This document shows positions 50,580-59,939 of a stretch of DNA of 64,000 nt, piece by piece. Under the pieces are notes generated by a model. It ran no database searches. It was not told where the DNA came from and worked only from the letters and a program-made list of their open reading frames with translations. This stretch comes from Hyphomicrobiales bacterium (GTDB lineage Bacteria > Pseudomonadota > Alphaproteobacteria > Rhizobiales > Rhizobiaceae): contig UCEY01000053.1 in the NCBI GenBank assembly GCA_900471605.1, positions 29,181 through 93,180 on the forward strand. The letters run 5' to 3'. Positions within the stretch are counted from its first letter, which is position 1. The number at the start of each line of letters is the position of its first letter. The translations under genes and the position numbers were made by a program.

Positions 50580-51715
50580 TTACGCAGCTTCCCAGACTTG
50601 ATTGAGAACCTTTGCGGCGAGAGCGGCCTTGTCCTGCGGCAGGAAGCGACCGTAATGATGCTGCACCACGTCCGGCGTATCCTGGATGGCGTAGCTTGCC
50701 TGTTCATAGGAGCCAGTCTGCAGGATATGTGTCGCTAGAACGTCCCTTGGGTTATGCGGCCCGTGCGGCAAGAGGCCCTTAATCGCGCCGCGCCCCGTAT
50801 AAGGATTGTAGATACCGTACCTCTGGATGACGTTTGTCCATGCCTCATAGAAGGTGGTGGAGTTGTGGCCGCATCAATGCTGGTCGTCTTCACCGTTTTG
50901 ACGAAGAGCGTCCCTGGATCCTTTGCGCCATTAAGCAAGACACGTCGATGCCGGTCGATGTAAGCATCGAGGTGTTTGCAGAGGTCGAGCAGGTCCGGGA
51001 GGATCAGCCTGAACGGCCTCTGGCCGAAGAAAGATGAGTAAATTTCTTGAACGCGACCGATGGGATAAGGACCTCCCACCCATGGTCGCGATCACTCCAG
51101 CGCAGCTCGCCGCATTTCGTGTCTTCAAGTCGGCTTTCCGACGTCGGATAATGCCCTAGCGGGCACACACGCAATTGGAGGTTTTTCTGCCTGAGCCCAA
51201 GGTGCAGGCCAAGCCGAAGCAGTAGCAATGACCTGACGGCTTCTGCCGCTGGCCTCGGATATCTGCTTTCGTCCGGCATGCGTTTCAGGATCTCGTCTGT
51301 GATTTTACGATACTCCGCCAGAGGGCTCTCCGCTTCCAGCACGCACATGATGGGCTCAAACGGGTCGCGATGGACACGCATGACGCGCTGGATCTCTTTG
51401 GATCGGCTGGCAGCATGCCTATGAAATGCATCACAGGCGCCGTGCCAGTCGCAGGCCGCGAACTCAATCTCTTCCTGCGCAATTAATCCCTCGATAGGCC
51501 TGATGTTCTGAAGCAGCTCCGGATGCTGTCGGAGCCAGCCTACATCGGTGCGGGTGATGAAAACGCCGTCTGCGAAGCGCCCATGCGGCTGTTCGGGCAA
51601 GGTCGACTAAAATGGTATCTCCATGGAAACTCCTTGCTCGGTTGGTGTCGCCTCGACGCCAGCGAAGGCAAGAAAGCAGTTCGATCGATGACGTGAAGCT
51701 GGACCTATTGGCCAT
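50580..51715 (-). pseudogene. Tyrosine recombinase/integrase, broken by several frameshifts
   Basis: Pieces in different reverse frames form one integrase: RQHPELLQNIRPIEGLIAQE and EYRKITDEILKRMPDESRYP (N-terminal/core, 51004-51600), SSFFGQRPFRLILPDLLDLC (50735-51079), then the catalytic end GRGAIKGLLPHGPHNPRDVL, ATHILQTGSYEQASYAIQDT, PDVVQHHYGRFLPQDK (50580-50900). HxxR and the Tyr nucleophile are visible in the last part. No single frame spans it. Likely the integrase that delivered the island, now inactive. Confidence 0.7.
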
Positions 51716-52020
51716 AGTTGCTCGATGTCGATCACGACCTACCTCCTGGGGCGGAAAATAACTTCGGCTGGGCGAGACAATCGTTGAGCCGCCCAGGACC
51801 TCCGGGCGCTGAATGATGCGACCCTATGATCAGATCACCGTCTGAGGATGCGATTGCCGCCGGGAAAGTCGACCCGTCGATCGAGGGTGGATCCGCCCCT
51901 TCAGATTTCGCGCCCGACGAACGCGTCAGCTCTGTTCCATCATCTGCCGTCTCCCCGGAACCGCCTACATGGGCGTTCTGCCTTTACGTGCTTGTCGCAA
52001 TCAAACGCGACGAAACAGTG
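51716..52020. other. Gap between broken integrase and NUDIX gene
   Basis: About 300 bases with no convincing gene. One short forward frame (51826-52041) is Pro/Ser-rich without a ribosome site or domain. May hold the downstream border of the accessory region. Confidence 0.4.
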
Positions 52021-52818
52021 CTAGGCGATTGTGCGCGATGACGCAGCAGCCTGATCAAGTTGACCGACGGCAAGACGGAGGCGATCGAACTGGTCGATCA
52101 GCACTAGGCGCAGGTAATCCACCAGACTAGCGTCGTGTTGCTCGACAAAAAGCCGGACCAAATCCTTTTCGAGTTTCAGGGCAAGAAGTTCATCAAATTC
52201 CGGCCGTTCGCCCAAAGCCACGGTTTGCGCCTGATGTCTGGAGAACATATCCAGGATGCCGGCGGCCGTCCAATTAAGGCGAACGAGATAGAAGATCCCA
52301 ACGGTTGAAAAGTCGCCGCCTGTCTTGATGCAAAACGGGCTGACAGCCGTGCGTTCTTGCCAGATCGGCAGGCCGATCTCCTCGATGATTTCGCGTTCAC
52401 AACAGGATCGCGCGTCGATCTGCAAATCTGCACCAACCTCAATCCCGCCTCCAGGAAATTGCAACTGTCCCGGAGATGACGTGTGTCCTGCCATGCGGCC
52501 CAACAACAGGTGCTCATCCGCAGTCGCAAGCACGGCTGCGGCGTAAACCGCTTTACAGTCGAACTCGTGCGTTCGGTCCTGGGTAGCATAAAGGTAGTGG
52601 GCGTAATCCGTCGTCGCCAGGGTCGCGATATTTCTGGGCGGGTGGAAGTCCACTTCTGCCGCGGCGAGCACACTTCCATTGAAGAACCTGCCGTCCCGGT
52701 TCACATCCTGCCAATATCGCCGGACCTTTTCGCGATAGGCTTCAGGCAATTGCAGCGGCGTCTTCTGCAGTTGTAGCTCAATGTCTTTGCTGAGGAAGTG
52801 AAGAACAGGGGGACGCAT
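52021..52818 (-). CDS. NUDIX hydrolase family protein
   Basis: A 265-residue protein with a NUDIX box in the second half: GGGIEVGADLQIDARSCCER followed by EIIEEIGL, matching GX5EX7REUXEEXGU closely, though with a longer spacing before the Glu-rich part. The N-terminal 110 residues (HFLSKDIELQLQKTPLQLPE, VLAAAEVDFHPPRNIATLAT) form a separate domain. NUDIX enzymes hydrolyse nucleoside-diphosphate-linked compounds, such as NDP-sugars. It lies 22 nt downstream of the nagA-like gene in the same direction, so it may act on nucleotide-sugar by-products of the amino-sugar locus, but it also borders the island. Confidence 0.75.
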   Translation of the reverse strand: MRPPVLHFLSKDIELQLQKTPLQLPEAYREKVRRYWQDVNRDGRFFNGSVLAAAEVDFHPPRNIATLATTDYAHYLYATQDRTHEFDCKAVYAAAVLATADEHLLLGRMAGHTSSPGQLQFPGGGIEVGADLQIDARSCCEREIIEEIGLPIWQERTAVSPFCIKTGGDFSTVGIFYLVRLNWTAAGILDMFSRHQAQTVALGERPEFDELLALKLEKDLVRLFVEQHDASLVDYLRLVLIDQFDRLRLAVGQLDQAAASSRTIA

Positions 52819-52840
52819 GGAAAATCCGGCTTCGTGATTG

Positions 52841-53941
52841 TTAAAGAAAATAGGGAAAAAGTCCTGAGTCGAGCGCGATGAGCTCGCAGATCGGCTGCCC
52901 CGGCGTCAGTTTCGGGCGTGTCAGCCGCATGGCGTCCCAAGGTACCATCGCGGCCATCATATAAGCTTCCGACAATGAGAGGCCGACTTTCTGCACGCCA
53001 TTTCGCAAGCTGCCTGCCAGATCGATATGCGCGCCTGCGAGGGATCCGGCACTGTTGACGATTGCGCCATCGCGAACGATAACCGTCTCCTCATAAAGTT
53101 CGAAGTGATCGGGCCCACCGATCGTTGCCATCGCATCGGACACCATGAACATCCGCTCGTCGACGGGGCGGGCACGGCATGCCAGCCCGACCATTTCCCA
53201 GCTGACGTGGTGGCCATCCACGATGATCCCAGCAAAGCAATCGGAATTGATCGCGGCACCCAGGATGCCCGGTTCGCGGGACTGCATTGGAGGCATCGCA
53301 TTATAGAGATGCGTGAAGCAGGAAACGCCGGCTTGGATTCCGGCACGCGTTTCCAAAGCCGTGGCCGCGCTGTGACCGGCCGAGACGATCACGCCCATGT
53401 CGGCGATCTGGCGGATCACGTCCGTGGAGACCGTCTCCGGCGCGAGCGTAAGCATCACGGGGATATCGCATGCTCTGAGATCCGCCAGGATCTCGAGAGT
53501 TGCATCATCCATTGATCTTATGAAAGCGGGATTGTGAGTCCCCTTGCGCACCGCGTTGAGATGGGGCCCTTCTATGTGAAGCCCCATAAAGCCTTCCAGC
53601 CCCCAGGCGTTGATCGCCGCCGACGCGGCTCGACGCATGCGCTCGGTTTCGCAGGTTATCAGCGTAGGCATTACCCAGCCGGTCCCCAGCGATCGTTGTA
53701 TCGCGACGATGTGTGCGATCGCCTCTGCGGAAGGATCGGAGTTTAGCATCACGCCGCCACTGCCATTGACCTGAAGGTCGGCCAAAGCGGGGCCGAGAAG
53801 GTGAATGTTGAGGTCTGGGGTTTCGCCCTCAGATAAAGGACGAGCCCTTGTCATCACACCGCCCGAAACCTCCACGGCCATTCCGGTCCGCAACGCCCCC
53901 TCGTACCAAATGTAATCGCAAGAGATCAGCCGTTCCATCAC
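52841..53941 (-). CDS. nagA: N-acetylhexosamine-6-phosphate deacetylase (NagA/AgaA-like)
   Basis: A 366-residue metal-dependent amidohydrolase that converts GlcNAc-6-P or GalNAc-6-P to the free amino-sugar phosphate plus acetate. Motifs: ALADLQVNGSGGVMLNS (DxQxNG form), GFMGLHIEGPHLNAVRKGTH, VIVSAGHSAATALETRAGIQ, CFTHLYNAMPPMQSREPG, GIIVDGHHVSWEM and MFMVSDAMATIGG (catalytic Asp). It lies 13 nt after the ROK kinase gene in one operon with the SIS protein. KbaZ at the locus edge makes galactosamine as likely a substrate as glucosamine. Confidence 0.9.
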   Translation of the reverse strand: MMERLISCDYIWYEGALRTGMAVEVSGGVMTRARPLSEGETPDLNIHLLGPALADLQVNGSGGVMLNSDPSAEAIAHIVAIQRSLGTGWVMPTLITCETERMRRAASAAINAWGLEGFMGLHIEGPHLNAVRKGTHNPAFIRSMDDATLEILADLRACDIPVMLTLAPETVSTDVIRQIADMGVIVSAGHSAATALETRAGIQAGVSCFTHLYNAMPPMQSREPGILGAAINSDCFAGIIVDGHHVSWEMVGLACRARPVDERMFMVSDAMATIGGPDHFELYEETVIVRDGAIVNSAGSLAGAHIDLAGSLRNGVQKVGLSLSEAYMMAAMVPWDAMRLTRPKLTPGQPICELIALDSGLFPYFL

Positions 53942-53954
53942 ATTCCCCGTCTGA

Positions 53955-54872
53955 TTACGGCGCCACGCGGGCCGCCATTAGGGCCGCGCCGCGCGCGCCG
54001 GAACTGTCGCCATGCACAGCGATTCGAACCACCGGCATGTGCATTTCGCCCAGACGGATGTTTTGGAACGGCTTGTCCAGATGCTCGATGATACCCGGTA
54101 TGCCTGACAGGCCACCTCCGATCACGATGCAGTCCGGATCCTGGGTAAGCTGGATCAGCAACAGGAGTTCTGCCGTGATCTGCGCCCATTGAGACACGAC
54201 GGTATTGCTCTCCGGGTCACCGGCTAGTGCCGACGCCACGATTTCCTCTGCACGGACTGGGCGGCGGAGTTTAAGCGCTCCCAATCTGGCCAGACCGCTG
54301 CCGGACACATATTGTTCGAAACAGCCCATCTTTCCGCATCCGCACGGCCAGAGGGGCAAATCAAGGGATCCAAGCGTTCGTGCCGGAACGCCAACATGTC
54401 CGACCTCGAGGGCAGATTCGTTGAAGCGTCTCGTCATCCTCCCCGCGACACTTAGTCCAGCGCCGATACCGGTTCCCATGATGAGGCCGACGACGACCTG
54501 AAATCCCTCGCCTGCACCGTTATTGGCTTCAGACAGGGCGAAGGCATTGCAGTCGTTCATAAAGGGAAGCCGCCGGCCGACCAGGCCGGCCAGGAGAGCG
54601 CCGATATCGTGTCCGTTTACCGGGAGATTCGAGGTGAATGCCCGACCGGTCCGGGTGTCGATCAGGCCCGGAAGGGCAATGCCGACGGGCAGTTTGCCAC
54701 CTGCTCCGGACCGTTCCTCCAGCCAGCGAACCTGATCGGCAAGCGCTTCCATGAAGCCATCGAGATGGTCTCGCGGCGTTGAAACCCGGTGAACTTCGGT
54801 CGTCGTCAGATCGTCCGAAAACAGCCGCGCTTCAATTTTCGTGCCGCCGATATCAACGCCGCCGCTGATCAT
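53955..54872 (-). CDS. ROK-family sugar kinase (N-acetylhexosamine kinase-like)
   Basis: A 305-residue kinase: ATP-binding start GGVDIGGTKIEARLFSDD, catalytic region FMNDCNAFALSEANNGAGEG (DCNA in place of DANA, with catalytic Asp), LIMGTGIGAGLSVAGRM, zinc motif WPCGCGKMGCFEQYVSGSGL (CGCGxxGCxE) and CIVIGGGLSGIPGIIE. It should phosphorylate an N-acetylhexosamine at C6, feeding the deacetylase. It overlaps the SIS gene by 4 nt and is 13 nt before nagA. Confidence 0.9.
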   Translation of the reverse strand: MISGGVDIGGTKIEARLFSDDLTTTEVHRVSTPRDHLDGFMEALADQVRWLEERSGAGGKLPVGIALPGLIDTRTGRAFTSNLPVNGHDIGALLAGLVGRRLPFMNDCNAFALSEANNGAGEGFQVVVGLIMGTGIGAGLSVAGRMTRRFNESALEVGHVGVPARTLGSLDLPLWPCGCGKMGCFEQYVSGSGLARLGALKLRRPVRAEEIVASALAGDPESNTVVSQWAQITAELLLLIQLTQDPDCIVIGGGLSGIPGIIEHLDKPFQNIRLGEMHMPVVRIAVHGDSSGARGAALMAARVAP

Positions 54873-55948
54873 GCCTGTACCGGATAGAGGGTCACGCCTG
54901 AGACCACGCGCGAGAGATTGCCTTTATCCGCAAAGGGATTGTCGATGTTGAGGCCGAGCTCACCTGACCAGATGACGGCCCAGAGTTGGGCCGCGAGTAT
55001 AAACAGCGGCGCTTCCCATCGCGGATCGGAAAAGCTGCGAAGCGGGACCTCGCAACCTTCCCCGCCCAAGGTTACGACGGTAACATCGGGATACTGCGCC
55101 CTGATTTCGCGGGCAATGTCCATATCGTAAAGGGCAGTGTAAGCATCCGGATGCACCATGACGACAACAAGGTCGTTACCTGTCAGCACAGCTTTGGGTC
55201 CGTGCCGGAAACCGAGCGTACTGTCCCATGAGGTGATGGTCCGGCCGGCGGTCAATTCGAGCACCTTCAGCGCGGATTCTCGCGCGATCCCTTTCAGCGC
55301 TCCGGAACCAAGAAACACCGCCCGCTCAGGCCGGTCAGGAACCATGGACTGCAACGAAGGCAGCAGCCTGCTCGCCGTTGCGGCAAGAGTAACGAGTCTC
55401 GTTGCTGTGTCGGGTTGCGGGTCGATACACGCCAACGCCGACAGCAGCATCGTCGTGAAGCTGGATGTCATCGCAAAACCGCTGTCGTGCGTTGCAACCG
55501 GCAGAACGATGACCTTCTGCTCGCCGGATCCCTTAGGCTGCCGTGTGGCCAGGGCACCCTCGGAATTGCAGGTGATGTTCAGCCTCTGCACTCTTGGAAA
55601 CTGCCGGTCGAGAAGATCCAGGGTGCCTATGCTTTCCGAACTATCACCAGAACGTCCGAACTGGACGACAAGCAGGTCCGGGTCGTTGCGCAAGCAATCG
55701 AACGGTGATGCCACGATATCCGTGGTCGCCACCGCGCTCAGCCGGATCGGTCCCCGCAGGGCGAAACTCAATATATCGCCAACGAATGCAGACGTTCCTG
55801 CCCCCGCAAAAATGATCTCCTTGATCTGCTTGTCTTCGATCCAGGCTCGCACGTCCCGAGCGTGATTGGCAAGTTGCGGCCCCCATGCCGTCCATATCTC
55901 GGGCTGGGCAAATATCTCGGCCCAAGTCCGGCTTTCGTCAGGGCGCAT
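54869..55948 (-). CDS. Double SIS-domain amino-sugar phosphate deaminase/isomerase (AgaS-like)
   Basis: A 359-residue protein with two SIS domains: IKEIIFAGAGTSAFVGDILS and VQFGRSGDSSESIGTLDLLD in the first, AVFLGSGALKGIARESALKV, LELTAGRTITSWDSTLGFRH in the second. AgaS-type enzymes deaminate/isomerise galactosamine-6-P to tagatose-6-P; GlmS-type or NagB2-type glucosamine-6-P deaminases share the fold. The ATG at 55948 follows AAAGGAATTTC; an earlier GTG is less likely. Overlaps the kinase gene by 4 nt. Confidence 0.87.
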   Translation of the reverse strand: MRPDESRTWAEIFAQPEIWTAWGPQLANHARDVRAWIEDKQIKEIIFAGAGTSAFVGDILSFALRGPIRLSAVATTDIVASPFDCLRNDPDLLVVQFGRSGDSSESIGTLDLLDRQFPRVQRLNITCNSEGALATRQPKGSGEQKVIVLPVATHDSGFAMTSSFTTMLLSALACIDPQPDTATRLVTLAATASRLLPSLQSMVPDRPERAVFLGSGALKGIARESALKVLELTAGRTITSWDSTLGFRHGPKAVLTGNDLVVVMVHPDAYTALYDMDIAREIRAQYPDVTVVTLGGEGCEVPLRSFSDPRWEAPLFILAAQLWAVIWSGELGLNIDNPFADKGNLSRVVSGVTLYPVQA

Positions 55949-56035
55949 TGCTGAAATTCCTTTCGTATTTTCTTTGTCCGTCACGGCTATTCCGATCGTG
56001 ACCCAGCGGGCGGTAAGACCCCGGTTCTCGTAGTG

Positions 56036-56992
56036 TCAGTCTCGTGCGGGTATGGCACACACGACGGTCCGGTCGTCGCAATTTTCCCTGGAGGTCGATC
56101 CCTTCACCGTAGGGAAAGGGCCGGTCTTGTGAAAATCCAGAGCTTCGACCCGTTCGAATTCTCTTTCCCAGTCCGCGACGTGGATGCCGCTCGATGGAAT
56201 GGAGACGTAACCGTCAGAGAAGATCTCGATGGATTCGACTTCGCCGCGGGGCAGCCTGACGTCGGTGGCTCCGCTAAGAATGACCGGCTTCCCGTTTATC
56301 GACGCATATCCCAGCATACCGCCGACATTGGTGTAGGTGAATTGGGTGCGAATGCCGCCCTTGAGGAATCCCGCGGCGGTTTCTTCTGAGACCGAGGCGG
56401 TCGCGACGGCGGCGGCTATGACATCAGCCATCTCGGATGACGTCAGTTGCCCCGCGCCAATCGCGGCATCAAGCCCGTCGAATATGATCCTGCGGGTCGC
56501 CATCTCGACTTCGTCGCCATTGCCGGTCTTGCTTGCAAGGATACCATAGATGGCGACCCGTGCTGCTGTGCTGACCGTATCGATCAGCTTATGATGCTGA
56601 TAGATGGTCTTCCCATTGATACGTATACCCGTATCGCCGAGTGCAAGCACGCGGAAGTGGTCAGGGGCACACACCACGATCGCTGCCGTGGTCGACGGCG
56701 GATGGGCTATGTTATACTCATGTGCTGCATCGCGCACGCCGTCGCTCAGTGCCTGAAAAATTTCATAATCAGGCGCATCGATAAGCCGGCCTGAAACGGA
56801 GAGTTGTGCAGTCCGCTGGGCGGCGCTGCGCGCGGCAATTCGACCGGAACTTTCGCCGTTGTAAAAGGCGCCTGTCGGGTCGGTCGCTCCATCGAACACC
56901 GCCAAGACCCGGTCCGGCTCGATCAGGATTACGTCGTCGCCCGGCTTTGCCGAGTTTTTATATTTGGAACGAGAGAAAGCGTCGATATTCAT
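56036..56992 (-). CDS. PP2C-like protein phosphatase in an amino-sugar operon
   Basis: A 318-residue protein with the PP2C/SpoIIE-type metal-phosphatase layout: VLAVFDGATDPTG in place of DGhGG, TTAAIVVCAPDHFRVLALGD with the conserved TGI, GVESIEIFSDGYVSI-like ESIEIFSDGYVSIPSSG (DG metal residues), and terminal ENCDDRTVVCAI (the DDxT/S metal motif). Typical targets are Ser/Thr phosphoproteins, but a small-molecule phosphatase cannot be excluded. It is placed between the ABC importer and the SIS gene, same strand, which is unusual for a signalling phosphatase. Confidence 0.75.
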   Translation of the reverse strand: MNIDAFSRSKYKNSAKPGDDVILIEPDRVLAVFDGATDPTGAFYNGESSGRIAARSAAQRTAQLSVSGRLIDAPDYEIFQALSDGVRDAAHEYNIAHPPSTTAAIVVCAPDHFRVLALGDTGIRINGKTIYQHHKLIDTVSTAARVAIYGILASKTGNGDEVEMATRRIIFDGLDAAIGAGQLTSSEMADVIAAAVATASVSEETAAGFLKGGIRTQFTYTNVGGMLGYASINGKPVILSGATDVRLPRGEVESIEIFSDGYVSIPSSGIHVADWEREFERVEALDFHKTGPFPTVKGSTSRENCDDRTVVCAIPARD

Positions 56993-57068
56993 AGAATTAC
57001 CCTTGAGGCAAAAGCCATCCGTCCGGCGATCAACTTGCGCCGGCCAGAAACGTCAGATGATTTTCACG

Positions 57069-58754
57069 TTAGACGAATGCCGCTTCTTTTCGCTCCGAGA
57101 ACCGGAAGACGATGAAGACGCACAGACCCGTCGACAAAAGTAGCAGTGTTGATAATGCCGCCGCGGTGCCGAACTCTCCGTCGATCACCTGGACATAGAT
57201 CAGGACCGGCATGGTGACGGTGCGCGCCGTATAAAGGATGAGTGTCGACGACAGTTCGTTGATGGCGGTGATGAAGCTCATCAGCGACCCGATGATCAGG
57301 CCCGGCATCATCAACGGCACCGTCACCGACAGGAATGTCTTGGCAGGGGATGCGCCAAGGTTGATCGATGCCTCCTCAATCGACGGCTTTATCTGGCGAA
57401 GGATCGAGGTCGTCGACCGCACGCCATAGGGAAGCCGTCGGATGAAGACCAGAATGACGATGATCAACACCGTACCGGTAATATCGAAGGGCGGATGACG
57501 GAAGGTGGCAACATAGCCGATCGCCATGACAACGCCCGGAATGAGGTAGGGCACCATCAGCAGCAGGTCCAGCGCTCCCGACACGGCATTGTCGCGCCTG
57601 ACAACGATAAAGGATAGTAGCCCCGATACGATCGCGATCAGCACTACAGCGGCCAGTGAGAACACGAAGCTGTTGTAGATGGCCTGAGGCGAATCGCGCA
57701 TAATTCTCGCGTAGCTTCCGAGTCCGTATCCTCCGGTGAACACGGGTCCACTCGTCGCCAGGAACGAGGTGTACACAACCGTGAATGCCGGCAGCATTGC
57801 AAGGAAGACGATCAGGTAGCAGAAGCTGTGCACCAAAACCGACTTCAACGGTGACATGGATTTCTTAACCGGGCGATTTGTCAGTGCACTGGCGTAACGC
57901 CGCTTCGACAGAATACGCCGCTGCAGCAACAGGGCGGCCATCGAAATTGCGATCATCAGCATCGAGACCGTCACTGCCATCGTCGGCGTACCGCTCATTT
58001 CCGACGTATATTGTGCATAGGCTATCGTCGACAGGGTACGGATGCCGCGGCCCAGAATTGCCGGCGTGCCGAAATCGGCAATGGAAAGAACGAAGCAGAT
58101 AATGGCGCCCGTGCTGACTGCGGGAAACACGAGCGGCAAGGTGACCTTGTAGAACCGCTGGAACGCGGTGCAACCGAGATTTTCCGCCGCGTCTTCGTAT
58201 GACTTGTTGATCGTATTCAGCGCGTTCTCCGTCATCAGGAAGATGTAAGGGAAGAACTTCAGGCTGAACACCATGACGATGCCGGGAATTCCGTAGATCG
58301 TCGGAGCAGCTATTCCGAACGTCTTCAGAGCATTCGTCACGGCGCCATTGGAGCCAAAAAGCATGATCCACGCGTACGCTCCTATAAACGGAGGTGCGCA
58401 GAGTACCAGTACGGCAAACGTGGCGATGATAGCGCGGCCCCGAATTCGGTAGCGGGAAGTGCAGAAGGCGAGCGGTATGCCCAGAAGGCACGCGCCAAGC
58501 ATTCCGAGGAGCCCGATAACGATCGTATTCCAGAGCGCAACCGTATAGAATCGCCGTGTCAGCACCTGCCAGTAATTGGACAGGCCGAAGGTTCCGGTGT
58601 TTGCGTCGAAAAAGCTGATGACCAAAACATTGGCGATCGGCAGGATCAGGAATATTGCCAATAGCAGAACGGCGAGGGCGGTGATGACGGTCCAGAAACC
58701 CGGCCTGCTCAATCGGGGGAAGCTACGAGATGGAAGAGAGTCAATCGCACTCAT
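57069..58754 (-). CDS. Fused double permease of an iron/AfuB-type ABC importer
   Basis: A 561-residue permease with two homologous halves, as in SfuB/FbpB/AfuB proteins. First EAA-like loop YEDAAENLGCTAFQRFYKVT, second EEASINLGASPAKTFLSVTV; about twelve helices (for example FWTVITALAVLLLAIFLILP, LLLSTGLCVFIVF). The start overlaps the ATPase stop by 4 nt. Family members move ferric iron or, for AfuABC, sugar phosphates; the neighbouring amino-sugar genes favour the latter. Confidence 0.9.
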   Translation of the reverse strand: MSAIDSLPSRSFPRLSRPGFWTVITALAVLLLAIFLILPIANVLVISFFDANTGTFGLSNYWQVLTRRFYTVALWNTIVIGLLGMLGACLLGIPLAFCTSRYRIRGRAIIATFAVLVLCAPPFIGAYAWIMLFGSNGAVTNALKTFGIAAPTIYGIPGIVMVFSLKFFPYIFLMTENALNTINKSYEDAAENLGCTAFQRFYKVTLPLVFPAVSTGAIICFVLSIADFGTPAILGRGIRTLSTIAYAQYTSEMSGTPTMAVTVSMLMIAISMAALLLQRRILSKRRYASALTNRPVKKSMSPLKSVLVHSFCYLIVFLAMLPAFTVVYTSFLATSGPVFTGGYGLGSYARIMRDSPQAIYNSFVFSLAAVVLIAIVSGLLSFIVVRRDNAVSGALDLLLMVPYLIPGVVMAIGYVATFRHPPFDITGTVLIIVILVFIRRLPYGVRSTTSILRQIKPSIEEASINLGASPAKTFLSVTVPLMMPGLIIGSLMSFITAINELSSTLILYTARTVTMPVLIYVQVIDGEFGTAAALSTLLLLSTGLCVFIVFRFSERKEAAFV

Positions 58755-59833
58755 GACAACCTCGCTCCAGTCGCGCCGTCCTCAAACAGCTGGACTTCCT
58801 GTGTTGCGAAGCTAAAGATCGCGTCGTCGTTGGGACGCAGTCGGATGATGTCAGGGGTGGGCTGCGTTATCGCCTCGATTTCTTCGCCGGAAGACAGCGT
58901 CGCCGCAACTGCCATCTCGCGCCCCGTAAAACTGACCTGACGGATTTTGACGGGCAGCGAGATCGTATCGCTTTTATCATCTGCTGGATTGACGAGAATA
59001 CGCTCCGGGCGGATGGCCGCCACGATCCCCTCGCGGGAGCCATTCTTTGCAGCCTGGGGAAGTGTAACCTTCGTTGCGGAGATCGAGGCCTGTTCTCCGG
59101 TCAGGACAACCTTCATGAAGTTGTTCGCGCCGACGAAGGAGGCGACGAACCGGTTCGCAGGGCTGTAGTACACCTCCCATGGTGCGGCCGCCTGTTGAAT
59201 GACGCCGCCATACATCACGCAAACATAGTCCGACATCGCCAGGGCTTCTTCCTGGTCGTGGGTCACGTAAATGGTCGTGATGTTCATGGATTGCTGAATG
59301 CCGCGCAGCTCCCTTCGCAGATCCACGCGCAGCTTTGCGTCTAGGTTGGACAGAGGCTCGTCCATCAGGAGAACCTTGGGATTGATGACAAGCGCGCGCG
59401 CAAGCCCCACTCGCTGCTGCTGGCCGCCCGACAGTTCATGGGGCATGCGAGCGGCATATGGCTTCAGCTGAACCATGTCGAGAACTGCCGATACGCGTTT
59501 CTCGATCTCGTTCTTCGGAACCTTGCGCTGCTTCAGACCGAAGGCGATGTTTTCCGAGACGCTGATATGCGGGAAAACGGCGTAATCCTGAAACACCATG
59601 CCGACATCTCGCTTATGTGCCGGTATGTTTTCAATTCTCTGGGTTGCAACCGTGATGCTGCCATTGTCCTGCTGATGGAAGCCGGCAATCGTTCGCAGGA
59701 GCGTCGTCTTTCCGCAACCGCTCGGTCCGAGGAGCGTGAAGAACGACCCTGACGGAATGGAAATATTGATGTCCGAGAGAGCGACCACGCCCCCGTAGCT
59801 CTTGCGGATATTCGAAATCTCGACAGCAGACAT
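58751..59833 (-). CDS. ABC importer ATPase (FbpC/AfuC-type)
   Basis: A 360-residue ATPase: Walker A (LLGPSGCGKTTLLRTIAGF), Q-loop (VGMVFQDYAVFPHISVSENI), signature (ELSGGQQQRVGLARALV), Walker B (KVLLMDEPLSNLDAKLRVDL), H-loop (TIYVTHDQEEALAMSDYVCV) and a TOBE-like C-terminus. The ATG at 59833 is preferred over a GTG eight codons upstream. It lies 106 nt downstream of the binding-protein gene and couples to the permease. Confidence 0.94.
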   Translation of the reverse strand: MSAVEISNIRKSYGGVVALSDINISIPSGSFFTLLGPSGCGKTTLLRTIAGFHQQDNGSITVATQRIENIPAHKRDVGMVFQDYAVFPHISVSENIAFGLKQRKVPKNEIEKRVSAVLDMVQLKPYAARMPHELSGGQQQRVGLARALVINPKVLLMDEPLSNLDAKLRVDLRRELRGIQQSMNITTIYVTHDQEEALAMSDYVCVMYGGVIQQAAAPWEVYYSPANRFVASFVGANNFMKVVLTGEQASISATKVTLPQAAKNGSREGIVAAIRPERILVNPADDKSDTISLPVKIRQVSFTGREMAVAATLSSGEEIEAITQPTPDIIRLRPNDDAIFSFATQEVQLFEDGATGARLS

Positions 59834-59939
59834 AAAAGCCCCGTTTACCTGCAGCACGAAGCCGCGGCCAAGGATGAATTAGATATAAAGAAGGGGACAT
59901 GGCGGTTCACGCCATGTCCAATCGAAGAGGCTTTTACCG

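Noticed and set aside
51826..52041. A 71-codon forward ORF near the island border
   Set aside because: No ribosome site, Pro/Ser-rich without a domain, and its end overlaps the NUDIX gene antisense.
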